From Gilliamella sp. App6-5 (GTDB lineage Bacteria; Pseudomonadota; Gammaproteobacteria; Enterobacterales; Orbaceae): DNA of 38,927 bases. The position numbers and the translations under genes were made by a program. This document shows, piece by piece, positions 9,641 to 21,900 of the stretch (positions are counted from its first letter, which is position 1; every line of letters starts with the position of its first letter). The stretch covers positions 1 through 38,927 of the forward strand of contig NZ_LZGT01000048.1 of the NCBI RefSeq assembly GCF_001690525.1, read 5' to 3'. Under the pieces are notes generated by a model. That model saw nothing but the letters and a program-made list of their open reading frames with translations. It was not told the DNA's origin and made no database searches.

Positions 9641-9670
9641 TTTATACGATTTTTTAGATAAAAATCACAA
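9641..9670 (-). promoter_or_regulatory. Candidate chiP promoter with an internal operator-like palindrome
   Basis: On the minus strand TTGTGA (9670-9665) and TATAAA (9646-9641) are 18 bp apart, a good sigma-70 spacing. The palindrome GATTTTT-N5-AAAAATC (9648-9666) fills the spacer and would be a natural repressor operator, for example for a NagC-type regulator. That assignment is inference. The resulting leader would be about 265 nt. The rest of 9371-9800 shows nothing I can name. Confidence 0.45.
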
Positions 9671-9800
9671 CTTTTTTTATTATGAAAAATAAAAAATATC
9701 AGATTCTGTGTTTAAAACATTAGTGAATATTGATATTAACCTATAAAAACAAGAATGGCGGTAAATAGGATAAATAAGACGAAGAAAGCAATAAGGTAAA

Positions 9801-9830
9801 AAAAGAGGAATCACTCGGATTCCTCTTTTT
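9801..9830. terminator. Terminator downstream of kdsA
   Basis: AAAAGAGGAATC (9801-9812) and GATTCCTCTTTT (9818-9829) pair perfectly around ACTCG. A-runs precede and T-runs follow the GC-rich stem, so it can work in both directions. It lies about 70 bp beyond the kdsA stop and ends the prfA-prmC-kdsA transcript. Confidence 0.85.
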
Positions 9831-9901
9831 ATTGGCATAAAAAAGAATATGTTATTCACAATTAATAGTCTATTTTTTCAAATTAAAAAAATATATTACC
9901 T

Positions 9902-11609
<1,708 letters not shown>

Positions 11610-11613
<4 letters not shown>

Positions 11614-12695
11614 TCATCTTGTTCCGATAAAGCGGCCAATTGATCTGCTTGATATTCTTGTACAATTGGATCGATTAGCATCTCTAATTTCCCCGCCATC
11701 ACTTCGTCTAAACGATAAAGTGTTAGGTTAATTCGATGATCAGTAACTCGACCTTGTGGATAGTTATATGTTCTAATTCTATCTGAACGATCACCCGAAC
11801 CTAATAGATTTCGACGTGTTGAAGCCTCTTCTTGTTGGCGCTTACGTAGTTCCGCATCTTGAATTCGTGCGGCTAAAACTGACATCGCCTTAGCTCTGTT
11901 TTTATGTTGTGAGCGCTCATCTTGGCACTCAACCACAATACCAGTGGGTAGATGGGTAATACGAATGGCCGAATCAGTCGTATTAACATGTTGACCACCA
12001 GCACCAGATGAACGATAAGTATCAATTTTTAAATCAGCTGGGTTAATTTCGGGCATTTCAGCTTCAGGCACTTCGGGCAAAACAGCAACAGTACAAGCAG
12101 ATGTATGAATACGACCTTGCGATTCTGTCTCTGGCACACGTTGAACACGATGTCCTCCCGATTCAAACTTCAAATGACCATAAACACCATCACCACTCAC
12201 TAACATAATAACTTCTTTATAGCCACCATGCTCACCATCACTCGCGCTCATAATTTCAACGCGCCAATTGCGTGATTCAGCATAGCGTGTATACATTCGG
12301 GCTAAGTCACCAGCAAAAATAGCGGCTTCATCGCCACCCGTTCCCGCTCTCACTTCGACAAAACAGTTATATTCGTCATTAGGATCTTTAGGTAATAATA
12401 AAACTTGTAGTTGCTTTTCTTGCTCTTCAATTCGGCTTAATGCTTCGTTTAATTCCTCTTGCGCCATTTCGCTCATTTCAGGATCGGATAGCATCATTTT
12501 AGCTGTCTCGATATCCTCTTGTGTTTGCTTCCAATCAGAAAAACACTTAACCACTCCCGTTAACTGTGAATATTCTTTAGAAAGTGTGCGAAAGCGATTT
12601 TGATCGGCGATAACCGAAGCGTCAGATAATAATGCTTGAACTTCTTCATAACGCTCTTGTAGCATTTCTAATTTGTTGATAATTGAAGATTTCAT
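11610..12695 (-). CDS. prfA: Peptide chain release factor 1
   Basis: RF1 reads UAA and UAG stop codons and triggers peptide release. The 361-residue product has the family's full length. The GGQ peptidyl-transferase motif is at 233-235 within [14 protein letters not shown]; its Gln235 is the PrmC target. The codon-recognition tripeptide region reads [10 protein letters not shown], so the PxT motif is PET (188-190) where E. coli has PAT. The middle residue is known to vary, so this need not change specificity. No hemA lies upstream, unlike E. coli; the gene here borders a 555-bp gap and then the defence operon. Confidence 0.97.
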
Positions 12696-13250
12696 AGAAA
12701 TATATTTTAGATGATATAAATTAATTAAATTTGCGGAGCATTATATACTTAATCACTTTTAAAATACAGTTTGAGCTAGTTATCGGGCTTATATCGCATC
12801 ATTACATCAACAATATATAGCAAATCGATTGAATAAATGAAATATTATATGTAAATAGCCAATATATTAGAAACTTAATATTAGGTTATTTGTTGCTCTA
12901 TCATTTTTTCACATTTAAATTCTATTTTGTTCATAAAAAATTTTCTACTTGTGAGTGTATTTTTTAGAAAGAGTTAAAAGATAATTGATTATTATTTTAA
13001 ACTTAACACTAACTTTTTTTGACCATGAGATATTCGCTTATGATTTTTATTCATATTGGTAAATTTTTTCCAATTTTTAGCCACTGTCAATAACCATACT
13101 TTTTGGTAAAAAGTAGATAAAAACATTTCTAGACAATAAGTTACATTTTTACAATAATAAAAATATAACGCTAAATTGTGCTGTAGTTGATCACCAATGA
13201 CAAATAAGAGAAGTCATAGTTAGTACAGATAATATCAAAGAGAAAAAACA
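12696..13250. other. AT-rich gap between prfA and the defence operon
   Basis: This 555-bp stretch separates the divergent prfA and helicase genes and must hold both promoters. It is strongly AT-rich. I find no open frame worth calling, no tRNA, and no clear sigma-70 promoter with both boxes at proper spacing. The helicase start at 13251 has only a weak AGAGAAAAAA ribosome site. Confidence 0.6.
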
Positions 13251-16200
13251 ATGGGAATCATAGATAACATTACCAAAACGCTCCATGAAGATTTATCAGA
13301 CGAAATTAAACAAGGAAGTAAATTATCAATTGTTGCAGCATGTTTTTCGTTCTTTGCTTTTGAAAAATTAAAAAAAGAGTTGAAAAATATTGATGAACTC
13401 CGTTTCATATTTACCTCGCCAACTTTTATCACCGAACAAACCCCAAAAACACAAAGAGAATTTTATATTCCACGACTAAACAGAGAACGTAGCCTTTATG
13501 GTACTGAATTTGAAATTAAACTTCGCAATGAATTAACACAAAAAGCGATTGCTAAAGAGTGCGCTGATTGGATTAGACAAAAGGTCACATTTAAATCCAA
13601 CATCACTAATGAAAATATGGCTGGATTTATACATGTAGATGATAATGCTTATATACCCATCAATGGATTTACAACTATTGATCTAGGTTGTGAACGGGGA
13701 AACAATGCTTACAATATAGTACAAAAGATCTCTTCCCCTGATTCAATTAAATTTCTTTCCATTTTTAATGAGCTTTGGCAAGATAAAACTAAACTTCAGG
13801 ATGTAACTAATGTTGTTATCGACAATATTGCCAGTGCCTACAATGAAAATTCACCTGAGTTTATCTATTTTGTTATCCTCTATAATATTTTTAATGAATT
13901 TCTTGAAGACATCTCAGAAGATGTATTGCCCAACGAAGCTACTGGATTTAAAAATAGCAAAATCTGGAATATGCTATTCAACTTTCAAAAAGATGCGGCT
14001 TTAGCAATCATCAATAAACTTGAAAAATATAATGGCTGTATTTTAGCTGACAGTGTTGGGCTGGGTAAAACATTTACTGCTTTATCAGTCATTAAATATT
14101 ATGAAAACCGAAATAAGTCTGTGCTCGTTTTATGCCCTAAAAAACTAAACAATAACTGGAACACTTATAAAGCAAATTATATTAATAATCCCATCGCTGA
14201 AGATCGATTACGATATGATGTGCTTTTCCATACTGATCTTAATCGCTCTTGTGGTCAATCAAATGGTATAGATTTAGATCGAATTCATTGGAATAATTAC
14301 GACCTTGTAGTGATTGATGAATCACATAACTTCCGTAATGGTGGCAAATTATCAGGCAAAGACAACGAAAAAGAAAATCGATATTTAAAATTACTTAATC
14401 AAGTGATTCGAAAAGGGGTCAAAACTAAAGTATTGATGCTTTCCGCAACACCGGTTAACAATCGCTTTAATGATTTAAAAAATCAATTAGCTCTTGCTTA
14501 CGAAGGCAAAACCAGTCATATTGATGAAAATCTCAATACTCGCCGTTCATTGGATGAGATTTTTAAAAATGCACAAAAAGCATTTAATATTTGGAGTAAA
14601 CAAGATACAACTGAAAGAACGACAGAAAACCTACTAAGAATGTTGGATTTTGACTTCTTTGAAGTTTTGGACTCTGTTACAATTGCACGCTCACGCAAAC
14701 ACATTCAAAAATATTACGATACCGCCGATATAGGTACTTTTCCAACTAGACTCAAACCTATTTCAGTAAGACCTAAACTAACAGATTTAGCTAATGCGAT
14801 AAGTTATAACGAAATTTTCGAACAACTCATGCTACTAAATCTATCAATTTATACCCCTACCCACTTTATCTTACCAAGCAAAATGGATAAGTATGCTGAA
14901 ATATATGAGGACAACAAAATCAATATTGGATTTACCCAAGCTAATCGAGAACAAGGGATTCGTCGTTTAATGGCAATCAACTTGATGAAACGACTGGAAA
15001 GCTCGGTATTCTCATTTAATCATACATTAGAACGTATAAAGAACTTTATTCAACAAACTATAGCTACTATTGAATCTTATAATCAAAGTGTAAAAAAAGA
15101 AATTGAGCTTACCGATATTACTAATTTCAATGATCTTGATGAAGATGAACAAAATAATGATCAGTTATTTACATTTGGTAAAAAAGTGAAAATTTCTTTA
15201 TCTGATATGGATTATCTTTCATGGAAACACTATCTCATTAAAGATTATGAAATCTTATCCTTATTAACTCATATGATAAGTGACATCACAGCAAAACATG
15301 ACATTAAATTACAAAATTTACTTACTATTATTAAAAATAAGCAACTCACCCCCATTAATAACAATAATAAAAAAGTGATTATATTTACCGCTTTTGCCGA
15401 TACAGCAAGTTATTTGTTTGATCACGTTAGCCAGTATGTAAAAAATCACTTTTCCCTACATACCGCAATGATAACAGGTTCAGTTGACGGAAGATCTACT
15501 GTACCTAAATTGCATTGTGACTTAAACACTGTTTTAACCTGCTTTTCACCCAAATCAAAAGATAAACACTTGTTAATGCCAAATGACACTCATGAGATTG
15601 ATATATTAATTGCAACCGATTGCATCTCTGAAGGGCAAAACTTACAAGATTGTGATTATTTAATTAATTACGATATACATTGGAATCCGGTACGAATCAT
15701 TCAACGATTTGGACGTATTGATCGCATAGGCAGCAAAAATCAGGCAGTTCAGCTAGTTAACTTTTGGCCTGATGTTACTTTAGATGAATATATTGATCTA
15801 AAAGCAAAAGTAGAAACCCGCATGAAAATTGTCGACATGACCGCAACGGGTGATGACAATATATTAAGTGACGAGGAAAAATCCGATTTAGCCTATCGCA
15901 AAGCACAACTCAAACGCTTACAAGACGAAGTAGTTGATATTGAAGATATCACTAACAGTATATCAATCATGGATTTAGGTTTAAATGAATTTAGACTTGA
16001 TTTACTGGAGTATATTAAAAATCATCCCGAACTGGATAAAACACCGTATGGATTACATGCCGTTGTGCCAGCTTTACCAGATATGCCCGCAGGTGTTATT
16101 TATATATTAAAAAACCGGGCAAACAGTATTAATATTAATAATCAAAATCGCCTTCACCCATTTTACATGGTGTATGTTGCAAATAATGGCGACATTATTT

Positions 16201-16508
16201 GTGACCATTTATCGCCAAAACAATTACTTGATAAAATACGCTTACTTTGCAAAGGCACAACAGAACCCATTGCAAAATTGTATCAACAATTCAATAAAAT
16301 CACAGGTGATGGTGGTAATATGACACATTTTTCACAACGACTTGGTGACGCCATAAACTCTATTATTGAAGTAAAAAAACACAGTGATATTGATAATTTT
16401 TTAAGCGGCAATGCAATTAGTTTTGTTACCGATAATATAAAAGGTCTAGATGACTTTGAATTAATCTGTTTTTTAGTTGTTAGCGAATCAGAAAATAAGG
16501 TAGCATAA
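13251..16508 (+). CDS. SNF2-type helicase with PLD-like N-terminus, type III R-M associated
   Basis: A 1085-residue superfamily 2 helicase of the SNF2/RapA type. Residues about 15-150 look like a phospholipase-D-like domain, but the place of the HxK motif reads IHVDDNAYI (His128, no lysine two residues on), so nuclease activity is doubtful. Helicase motifs: Walker A DSVGLGKT (267-274), Walker B DESH (356-359), motif III SATP (398-401), and in the second RecA lobe IATDCISEGQNLQ and IIQRFGRIDRIGS (from about 786). RIDRIGS matches helicases that track double-stranded DNA. The gene leads a four-gene operon; its stop overlaps the next start (TAATG). By position it is an accessory of the type III restriction system. 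The partner role is inference from context. Confidence 0.85.
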   Translation: MGIIDNITKTLHEDLSDEIKQGSKLSIVAACFSFFAFEKLKKELKNIDELRFIFTSPTFITEQTPKTQREFYIPRLNRERSLYGTEFEIKLRNELTQKAIAKECADWIRQKVTFKSNITNENMAGFIHVDDNAYIPINGFTTIDLGCERGNNAYNIVQKISSPDSIKFLSIFNELWQDKTKLQDVTNVVIDNIASAYNENSPEFIYFVILYNIFNEFLEDISEDVLPNEATGFKNSKIWNMLFNFQKDAALAIINKLEKYNGCILADSVGLGKTFTALSVIKYYENRNKSVLVLCPKKLNNNWNTYKANYINNPIAEDRLRYDVLFHTDLNRSCGQSNGIDLDRIHWNNYDLVVIDESHNFRNGGKLSGKDNEKENRYLKLLNQVIRKGVKTKVLMLSATPVNNRFNDLKNQLALAYEGKTSHIDENLNTRRSLDEIFKNAQKAFNIWSKQDTTERTTENLLRMLDFDFFEVLDSVTIARSRKHIQKYYDTADIGTFPTRLKPISVRPKLTDLANAISYNEIFEQLMLLNLSIYTPTHFILPSKMDKYAEIYEDNKINIGFTQANREQGIRRLMAINLMKRLESSVFSFNHTLERIKNFIQQTIATIESYNQSVKKEIELTDITNFNDLDEDEQNNDQLFTFGKKVKISLSDMDYLSWKHYLIKDYEILSLLTHMISDITAKHDIKLQNLLTIIKNKQLTPINNNNKKVIIFTAFADTASYLFDHVSQYVKNHFSLHTAMITGSVDGRSTVPKLHCDLNTVLTCFSPKSKDKHLLMPNDTHEIDILIATDCISEGQNLQDCDYLINYDIHWNPVRIIQRFGRIDRIGSKNQAVQLVNFWPDVTLDEYIDLKAKVETRMKIVDMTATGDDNILSDEEKSDLAYRKAQLKRLQDEVVDIEDITNSISIMDLGLNEFRLDLLEYIKNHPELDKTPYGLHAVVPALPDMPAGVIYILKNRANSININNQNRLHPFYMVYVANNGDIICDHLSPKQLLDKIRLLCKGTTEPIAKLYQQFNKITGDGGNMTHFSQRLGDAINSIIEVKKHSDIDNFLSGNAISFVTDNIKGLDDFELICFLVVSESENKVA

Positions 16509-17112
16509 TGCTTGGTTTGCCCAAAACGACAGAAATAAATCACCAATTAGCTAAAAAAGCAATTTATGCAAAGTTTCAACTGAACAATGCTACGAAAAAA
16601 AAGTCGATGCGGATATAGCTAAAATTACCCTTGTTAACGAGGTTTCGGCAACGAAAATAAATCTCGCAGCAGGAAACAACATCAATGCTTTTTTTGTGGC
16701 ATTGGTACAACTAAAAAAAATCAATTTTAATGAAACAAGCCTTATTTTATTATCTAAACTAATACCGCAAAATATACTATTTATTTTGCAATATGCTAAG
16801 CAGGCTAAATTGGCCGTTTTTCAACATAAATTGATACAAAGCGATTGGCAACCTAAAAAAGATCTAAGAATTGAATTAAAAGGGTTAAACCTTGATAATG
16901 TCTGGCACAACATCATTCAACAAATCGGCAAATTCAATATTGAGCAAGGCAATAGCCTTGAGCAGCAGATTATTATTGCCGATAAAAGACAAAAACTGAT
17001 TTTAAACATTGCTCGCCTTGAAAAGCAAGCAAGAAAAGAACTACAGCCTAAAAAAGCATTTGAATTGGTGCAAAAAATTAACCAATTGAAACAAGAATTA
17101 AAGGATTCTTAA
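16508..17112 (+). pseudogene. DUF4391-type protein gene, frameshifted at an A-run
   Basis: The ATG at 16508 overlaps the helicase stop and opens MLGLPKTTEINHQLAKKAIYA, which looks like the start of DUF4391 proteins found beside type III Mod genes. After ACG-A8-G the frame ends at TAG 16617-16619 (36 residues). One base back, the next frame continues VDADIAKITLVNEVSATKIN, then an open frame of lysine- and glutamine-rich helices to the stop at 17112. Read with a -1 shift the product would be 201 residues. The downstream part has only a GTG at 16696 without a ribosome site, so it is unlikely to be made alone. The mod start follows directly after the stop. Possible explanations are a one-base deletion, phase variation, programmed frameshifting or a sequencing error. 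The molecular function of the family is not known to me. Confidence 0.8.
16597..16603 (+). other. A AAA AAG slippery heptamer in the DUF4391 gene
   Basis: Eight As (16595-16602) precede G. In the frame of the 16508 start they read A|AAA|AAG at 16597-16603, the same heptamer as the dnaX -1 frameshift site. A -1 slip here moves translation precisely into the frame that carries the rest of the protein. The zero-frame stop is only 13 bases further on. I did not find a strong downstream stem-loop by eye. Confidence 0.6.
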
Positions 17113-18948
17113 ATGGATAAATTAAAGATGCATTCACTCAATAAAGTGGATGAAAATATCAAAAAAATCGGAGCACAATTCCCGAACTGTATTACAGAAC
17201 GCAAAAACCAACAAGGTGAAGTAGAATACGCCATCGATTTTGATCTGCTCAAACAAGAACTCTCATCAGTGATTGTTGAAGGCCGAGAAGAACGTTATCA
17301 GTTTACCTGGCCAGATAAAAAGAAATCGATTCTACTTGCTAATGCGCCCATAGCTAAAACCTTACGACCTTGCCGTGAAGAAAGTGTTGATTTTGATGAT
17401 ACCGAAAATTTATATATTGAGGGTGATAATCTTGAAGTACTAAAACTATTGCAGGAAACTTATCTTGGCAAAGTCAAAATGATCTATATCGACCCGCCTT
17501 ATAATACCGGTAATGATTTTGTCTATGAAGATGATTTTGCGCAAAATACCTCTGAATACCTTGAAAATAGTGGGCAATTTGATGATGAAGGCAATCGGCT
17601 AATAAAAAATATGGAAACTAATGGCCGCTTTCATACTGATTGGCTGAATATGATTTACCCCCGTTTAAAACTCGCCAGAGATCTACTGACTGATGATGGC
17701 GTGATTTTTATTAGCATTGATGATAATGAAATTGATAATTTAAAGAAAATTTGTGATGAAGTTTTTGGTACAAGTAATTTTATCAGTAATATTATTTGGA
17801 AAAGGAAAAGAGGTAGAGACAATAGTGCACGATGGTTTAGTAAAGCTCATGAATATTGTTTACTTTATGCTAAAAATAAGAATTTATTTGTAATTAACTT
17901 TTTAAAACTTGATGAAGAAACAAAAAAAGCTTACAAAAATCCAGATAATGATCCTCGGGGTTCCTATCGAATGTTAGGATGTTGGGCAAGAGGTACACAA
18001 GGTGGTGTTTCATATGATTTTACATCTAAGAATGGACAATATTTTCAAAAAAGACTTTGGTTATTTAGTAAAGAAAACCTAATAAAATTAGATCAAGATA
18101 ATAAATTAGTATTTAAAGGTAATAATATCTATCGAAAAATGTTTATTAATGAAAATAAAGGTAAAATACCAGAAACTCTTTGGGATGATGTATCTAATGC
18201 TGCAAATGCTTCTGATGAAATAAAAAAAATATTTGATGACATCATATTTGACACACCAAAACCAACGCCTTACATTAAAAGAATGATAGATATCGCTGTA
18301 TCAAAAGCTGATATTGTCCTTGATTTCTTCTCTGGTTCCTCTACTACCGCCCACGCAGTAATGCAACTCAACGCAGAAGACGGTGGCAACCGCAAATTTA
18401 TCATGGTGCAACTGCCAGAGTCAACGGATGAGAAAAGCGAAGCTTACAAAGCGGGGTATAAAAATATCTGCGAAATAGGCAAAGAGCGTATTCGCCGTGC
18501 AGGCAATAAAATTGCCCAAGAAAATCCACAGGCTAAATTTGATAAAGGCTTTCGCGTCTTAAAATGTGATAGCAGTAATATGAAAGAGGTTTATTACAAT
18601 CCTGCTGAGTATAATACTGATCTTCTTGACGCCCTGATTGACAATATCAAAGCCGATAGAACGCCAGAAGATTTATTGTTCCAAGTTATGCTGGATTTAG
18701 GGGTATTACTCTCCAGTGATATTAAACAAACCAGCATTGCTGGTAAAACCGTGTTTAACGTAGCAGATAACTTTTTAATGGCTTGCTTTGATACAGACAT
18801 TAATGAAGAAGTCATCACAGCTATTGCCAAACAAAAACCTTACTATTTTGTTATGCGTGACAGCTCATTGGAAAATGATAGTGTTGCCACCAATTTTGAA
18901 CAAATTTTTACTACCTACAGCCCGGAAACCAAGAGGAAGGTGTTGTAA
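17113..18948 (+). CDS. mod: Type III restriction-modification methyltransferase (Mod)
   Basis: Mod recognises the target site and methylates adenine N6; it is also the specificity subunit of the Mod-Res complex. The 611-residue protein is a beta-class methyltransferase: catalytic motif DPPY (127-130, in MIYIDPPYNTGNDF) comes before SAM motif FSGSSTTAHAV (about 405-415). The part between, about residues 220-390, holds the target-recognition domain. That part (roughly 17770-18270) is visibly more AT-rich than the flanks, in line with exchange of recognition domains by recombination. Translation starts directly after the DUF4391 stop, and the mod stop overlaps the res start (TAATG). The recognition sequence cannot be read from the gene. 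Confidence 0.93.
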   Translation: MDKLKMHSLNKVDENIKKIGAQFPNCITERKNQQGEVEYAIDFDLLKQELSSVIVEGREERYQFTWPDKKKSILLANAPIAKTLRPCREESVDFDDTENLYIEGDNLEVLKLLQETYLGKVKMIYIDPPYNTGNDFVYEDDFAQNTSEYLENSGQFDDEGNRLIKNMETNGRFHTDWLNMIYPRLKLARDLLTDDGVIFISIDDNEIDNLKKICDEVFGTSNFISNIIWKRKRGRDNSARWFSKAHEYCLLYAKNKNLFVINFLKLDEETKKAYKNPDNDPRGSYRMLGCWARGTQGGVSYDFTSKNGQYFQKRLWLFSKENLIKLDQDNKLVFKGNNIYRKMFINENKGKIPETLWDDVSNAANASDEIKKIFDDIIFDTPKPTPYIKRMIDIAVSKADIVLDFFSGSSTTAHAVMQLNAEDGGNRKFIMVQLPESTDEKSEAYKAGYKNICEIGKERIRRAGNKIAQENPQAKFDKGFRVLKCDSSNMKEVYYNPAEYNTDLLDALIDNIKADRTPEDLLFQVMLDLGVLLSSDIKQTSIAGKTVFNVADNFLMACFDTDINEEVITAIAKQKPYYFVMRDSSLENDSVATNFEQIFTTYSPETKRKVL

Positions 18949-21900
18949 TGAAATTTAATTTTAAAATTCAGCAATATCAAACCGATGCTGTAAATGCTGT
19001 GGTTCAAGTGTTTAATGGACAAGGTTATCAAAATAGCCTGCGTTATGTGCGTGATTTAGGCAATACACCTACTCAGGCAGAAATGACTTATGAAACTGCT
19101 TCAAATTATACATCAGATGACAGCGCAATCGATATTGGTTTTAAAAATGAAGTTATTGCATTATCCGATAACGAGTTACTTGCTAATATTAAAAAAATAC
19201 AAAATCTAAACAATATCAAACAGTCCACTGATTTAATTAAAAACTTAGGTCGGTGTAGTCTTGATATCGAAATGGAAACGGGTACTGGTAAAACCTATGT
19301 TTACCTCAAAACCATGTTTGAACTAAACAAGCATTATGGCTGGAGCAAGTTTATTGTGGTTGTCCCCTCTATTGCCATTCGTGAGGGAGTAAAAAAAACC
19401 TTTGAAATAACTACAGACCATTTTATGGAGCATTATAGTCAAAAAGCTCGCTTTTTTGTCTATGACAGTAAAAATTTAAACTTATTAGATAGTTTTGCTG
19501 CCAATTCGGGCATTAATGTTATGATCATTAACACCCAAGCTTTTGCTTCCTCGCTAAAAGAAGACGGCAAAAATAAAGAAGCACGAATTATTTACTCAAA
19601 ACGCGATGAGTTTGCCTCGCGCCGGCCGATTGATGTGATAGCCGCGAATAATCCCATTATTATTTTGGATGAGCCACAAAAAATGGGTGGCGAAGTCACG
19701 CAAAAAGCTTTAAAAAATTTTAATCCATTATTTTCATTAAATTATTCTGCCACCCATAAAAAACAGAATAATCTCATTTATGTTCTTGATGCACTTGATG
19801 CATACAATAAACGGCTGGTTAAAAAAATCGAAGTAAAGGGTTTTGAAGTTAAAAATCTAAGAGGTACTGATAGCTACTTGTATTTAGAACAAATCGTCTT
19901 ATCCAGTAAAAAACCGCCACTGGCAAAAATTGAGCTGGAAATAAATCACAGTAATGGCATCAAACGTGAAATTCGCCATTTCACTGAGGGTGATAATCTT
20001 TATTCTGTTTCAAAACAGATGCAGCAATACAAGGGATATACGGTTTCTGAAATCAATCCTTTGACTGGAATGGTCACTTTTACCAATGGTGTTTCAGTTA
20101 AAACGGGTGAAGTGATAGGTGATATTTCTGAAGAAAATATGCGCCGCATCCAAATTAGAGAAACCATATTATCCCACTTTGACAAAGAAGAAAAACTGTT
20201 CAATATGGGCATTAAATCACTATCATTATTTTTTATTGATGAAGTAGCTAAATACCGCCAATATGATGAAAACAATAACGAAATATTGGGCGAATATGGC
20301 CAGATATTTGAACAAGAATACCTAACGATTTTGCAACAATACTTAGACCAAGCCAGCAACACGCCTTATCAGCAATATTTAAAAACTAAGTGTAATGATG
20401 CAAGCCAAGTACATAAAGGTTACTTTAGCATTGATAAAAAAACTGGCAAAAGCATTGATAGCCAATTAAAACGCGGTAGCGAATCTTCAGATGATATTTC
20501 AGCCTACGATCTGATTCTTAAAAATAAAGAACAACTATTAAGTTTTGTTGAGCCCACGCGATTTATCTTTTCACACTCAGCGCTACGTGAAGGTTGGGAT
20601 AATCCCAATGTTTTCCAGATTTGTACATTAAAACATTCCGATAACCAAACAGCTAAACGGCAAGAAGTCGGCCGTGGTCTTCGTTTATGTGTTAATCAAG
20701 ATGGTAATCGCATGGATATTGAAAGTTGCGGCGAACAAGTCCACGATATCAACATGTTAACCGTTATCGCCAGTGAAAGTTATAGAAACTTTGTTAATGA
20801 TCTTCAAGCCGATATCAAAACCGTTATTTATGATCGGCCAACTGTTGCCACCAGCGAATACTTTTTCGGTAAATATGTAGAAGTTAATGGCGTATCGACC
20901 ATTATCGATAAAGCCACTGCTGATAAAATTGAATTTTATTTAATTAGTCATGGTTATGTTGATATCGAGCGTAAAATAACCGATAAATACCGCAACGATA
21001 TTGCAATGGACGCAGTGGCACCATTACCGGATGAATTGCAACTAATGGGTGACGCAATTCATCACTTAATTCAGGCTATTTATAATGATAGCGTTTTAGA
21101 TTCCATGTTTAGCGATGGTCATGAAACAAAAATTAAAGATAATCCGCTTAATGATAATTTCGACAAAGCCGAATTCCAAGCATTATGGCAGCAAATTAAT
21201 CAGCAATATGCTTATACTGTTAACTTTAATAGCGATGAATTAATCAATAAAGCAATTGCTCATATCAACGATAAGTTATTTGTCTCGCAGCTACAATACA
21301 TTACCACTGTAGGTCAACTTAAAGAGCAGATGACAACACAGAGTATTGAACAAAATGATGCATTTACAACCGAACAAACACATACTGCTACTTTAAATCA
21401 TGCCCATTTTGGACAGATAAAATATGATCTGATTGGTCAAATTGCGCAAGAAGCCACATTAACCCGCAAAACAGTCGTGGCCATATTGAAGGGACTAGAT
21501 TCAAAAAAACTAGATATGTTCAAGGATAATCCAGAGGAATTTATTGCTAAAATTATTAAATTAATTAAAGAACAAAAAGCAACTATGATTGTAGAACATA
21601 TTACATACAATAAAACTTCGGGCAAATATGACTGTACAATTTTCACTCAGGAAAAAAGCTCACAAAATTACGATAAAGCGTTTTTAGCGAAAAAAGCCAT
21701 TCAAGATTATGTATTTACCGATGGCTTAGCCGAAAAAAGTATTGAAAGAAGATTTGTTGAGGATCTTGATACGGCAGAAGAAGTGTGCGTATATGCAAAA
21801 TTACCGAAAGGCTTTCATATTCCAACACCCGTTGGTAATTATTCACCCGATTGGGCAATTGCTTTCCATGTTGGAAAAGTAAAGCATATCTTTTTCATTG

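Noticed and set aside
13090-13250. Clear sigma-70 promoter for the defence operon
   Set aside because: TTTACA and TATAAC are present but only about ten bases apart; no pair with proper spacing was found.
16696-17112. Independent 138-residue gene
   Set aside because: It starts at a GTG without ribosome site and its frame continues upstream to the A-run; it is the rest of the frameshifted DUF4391 gene.
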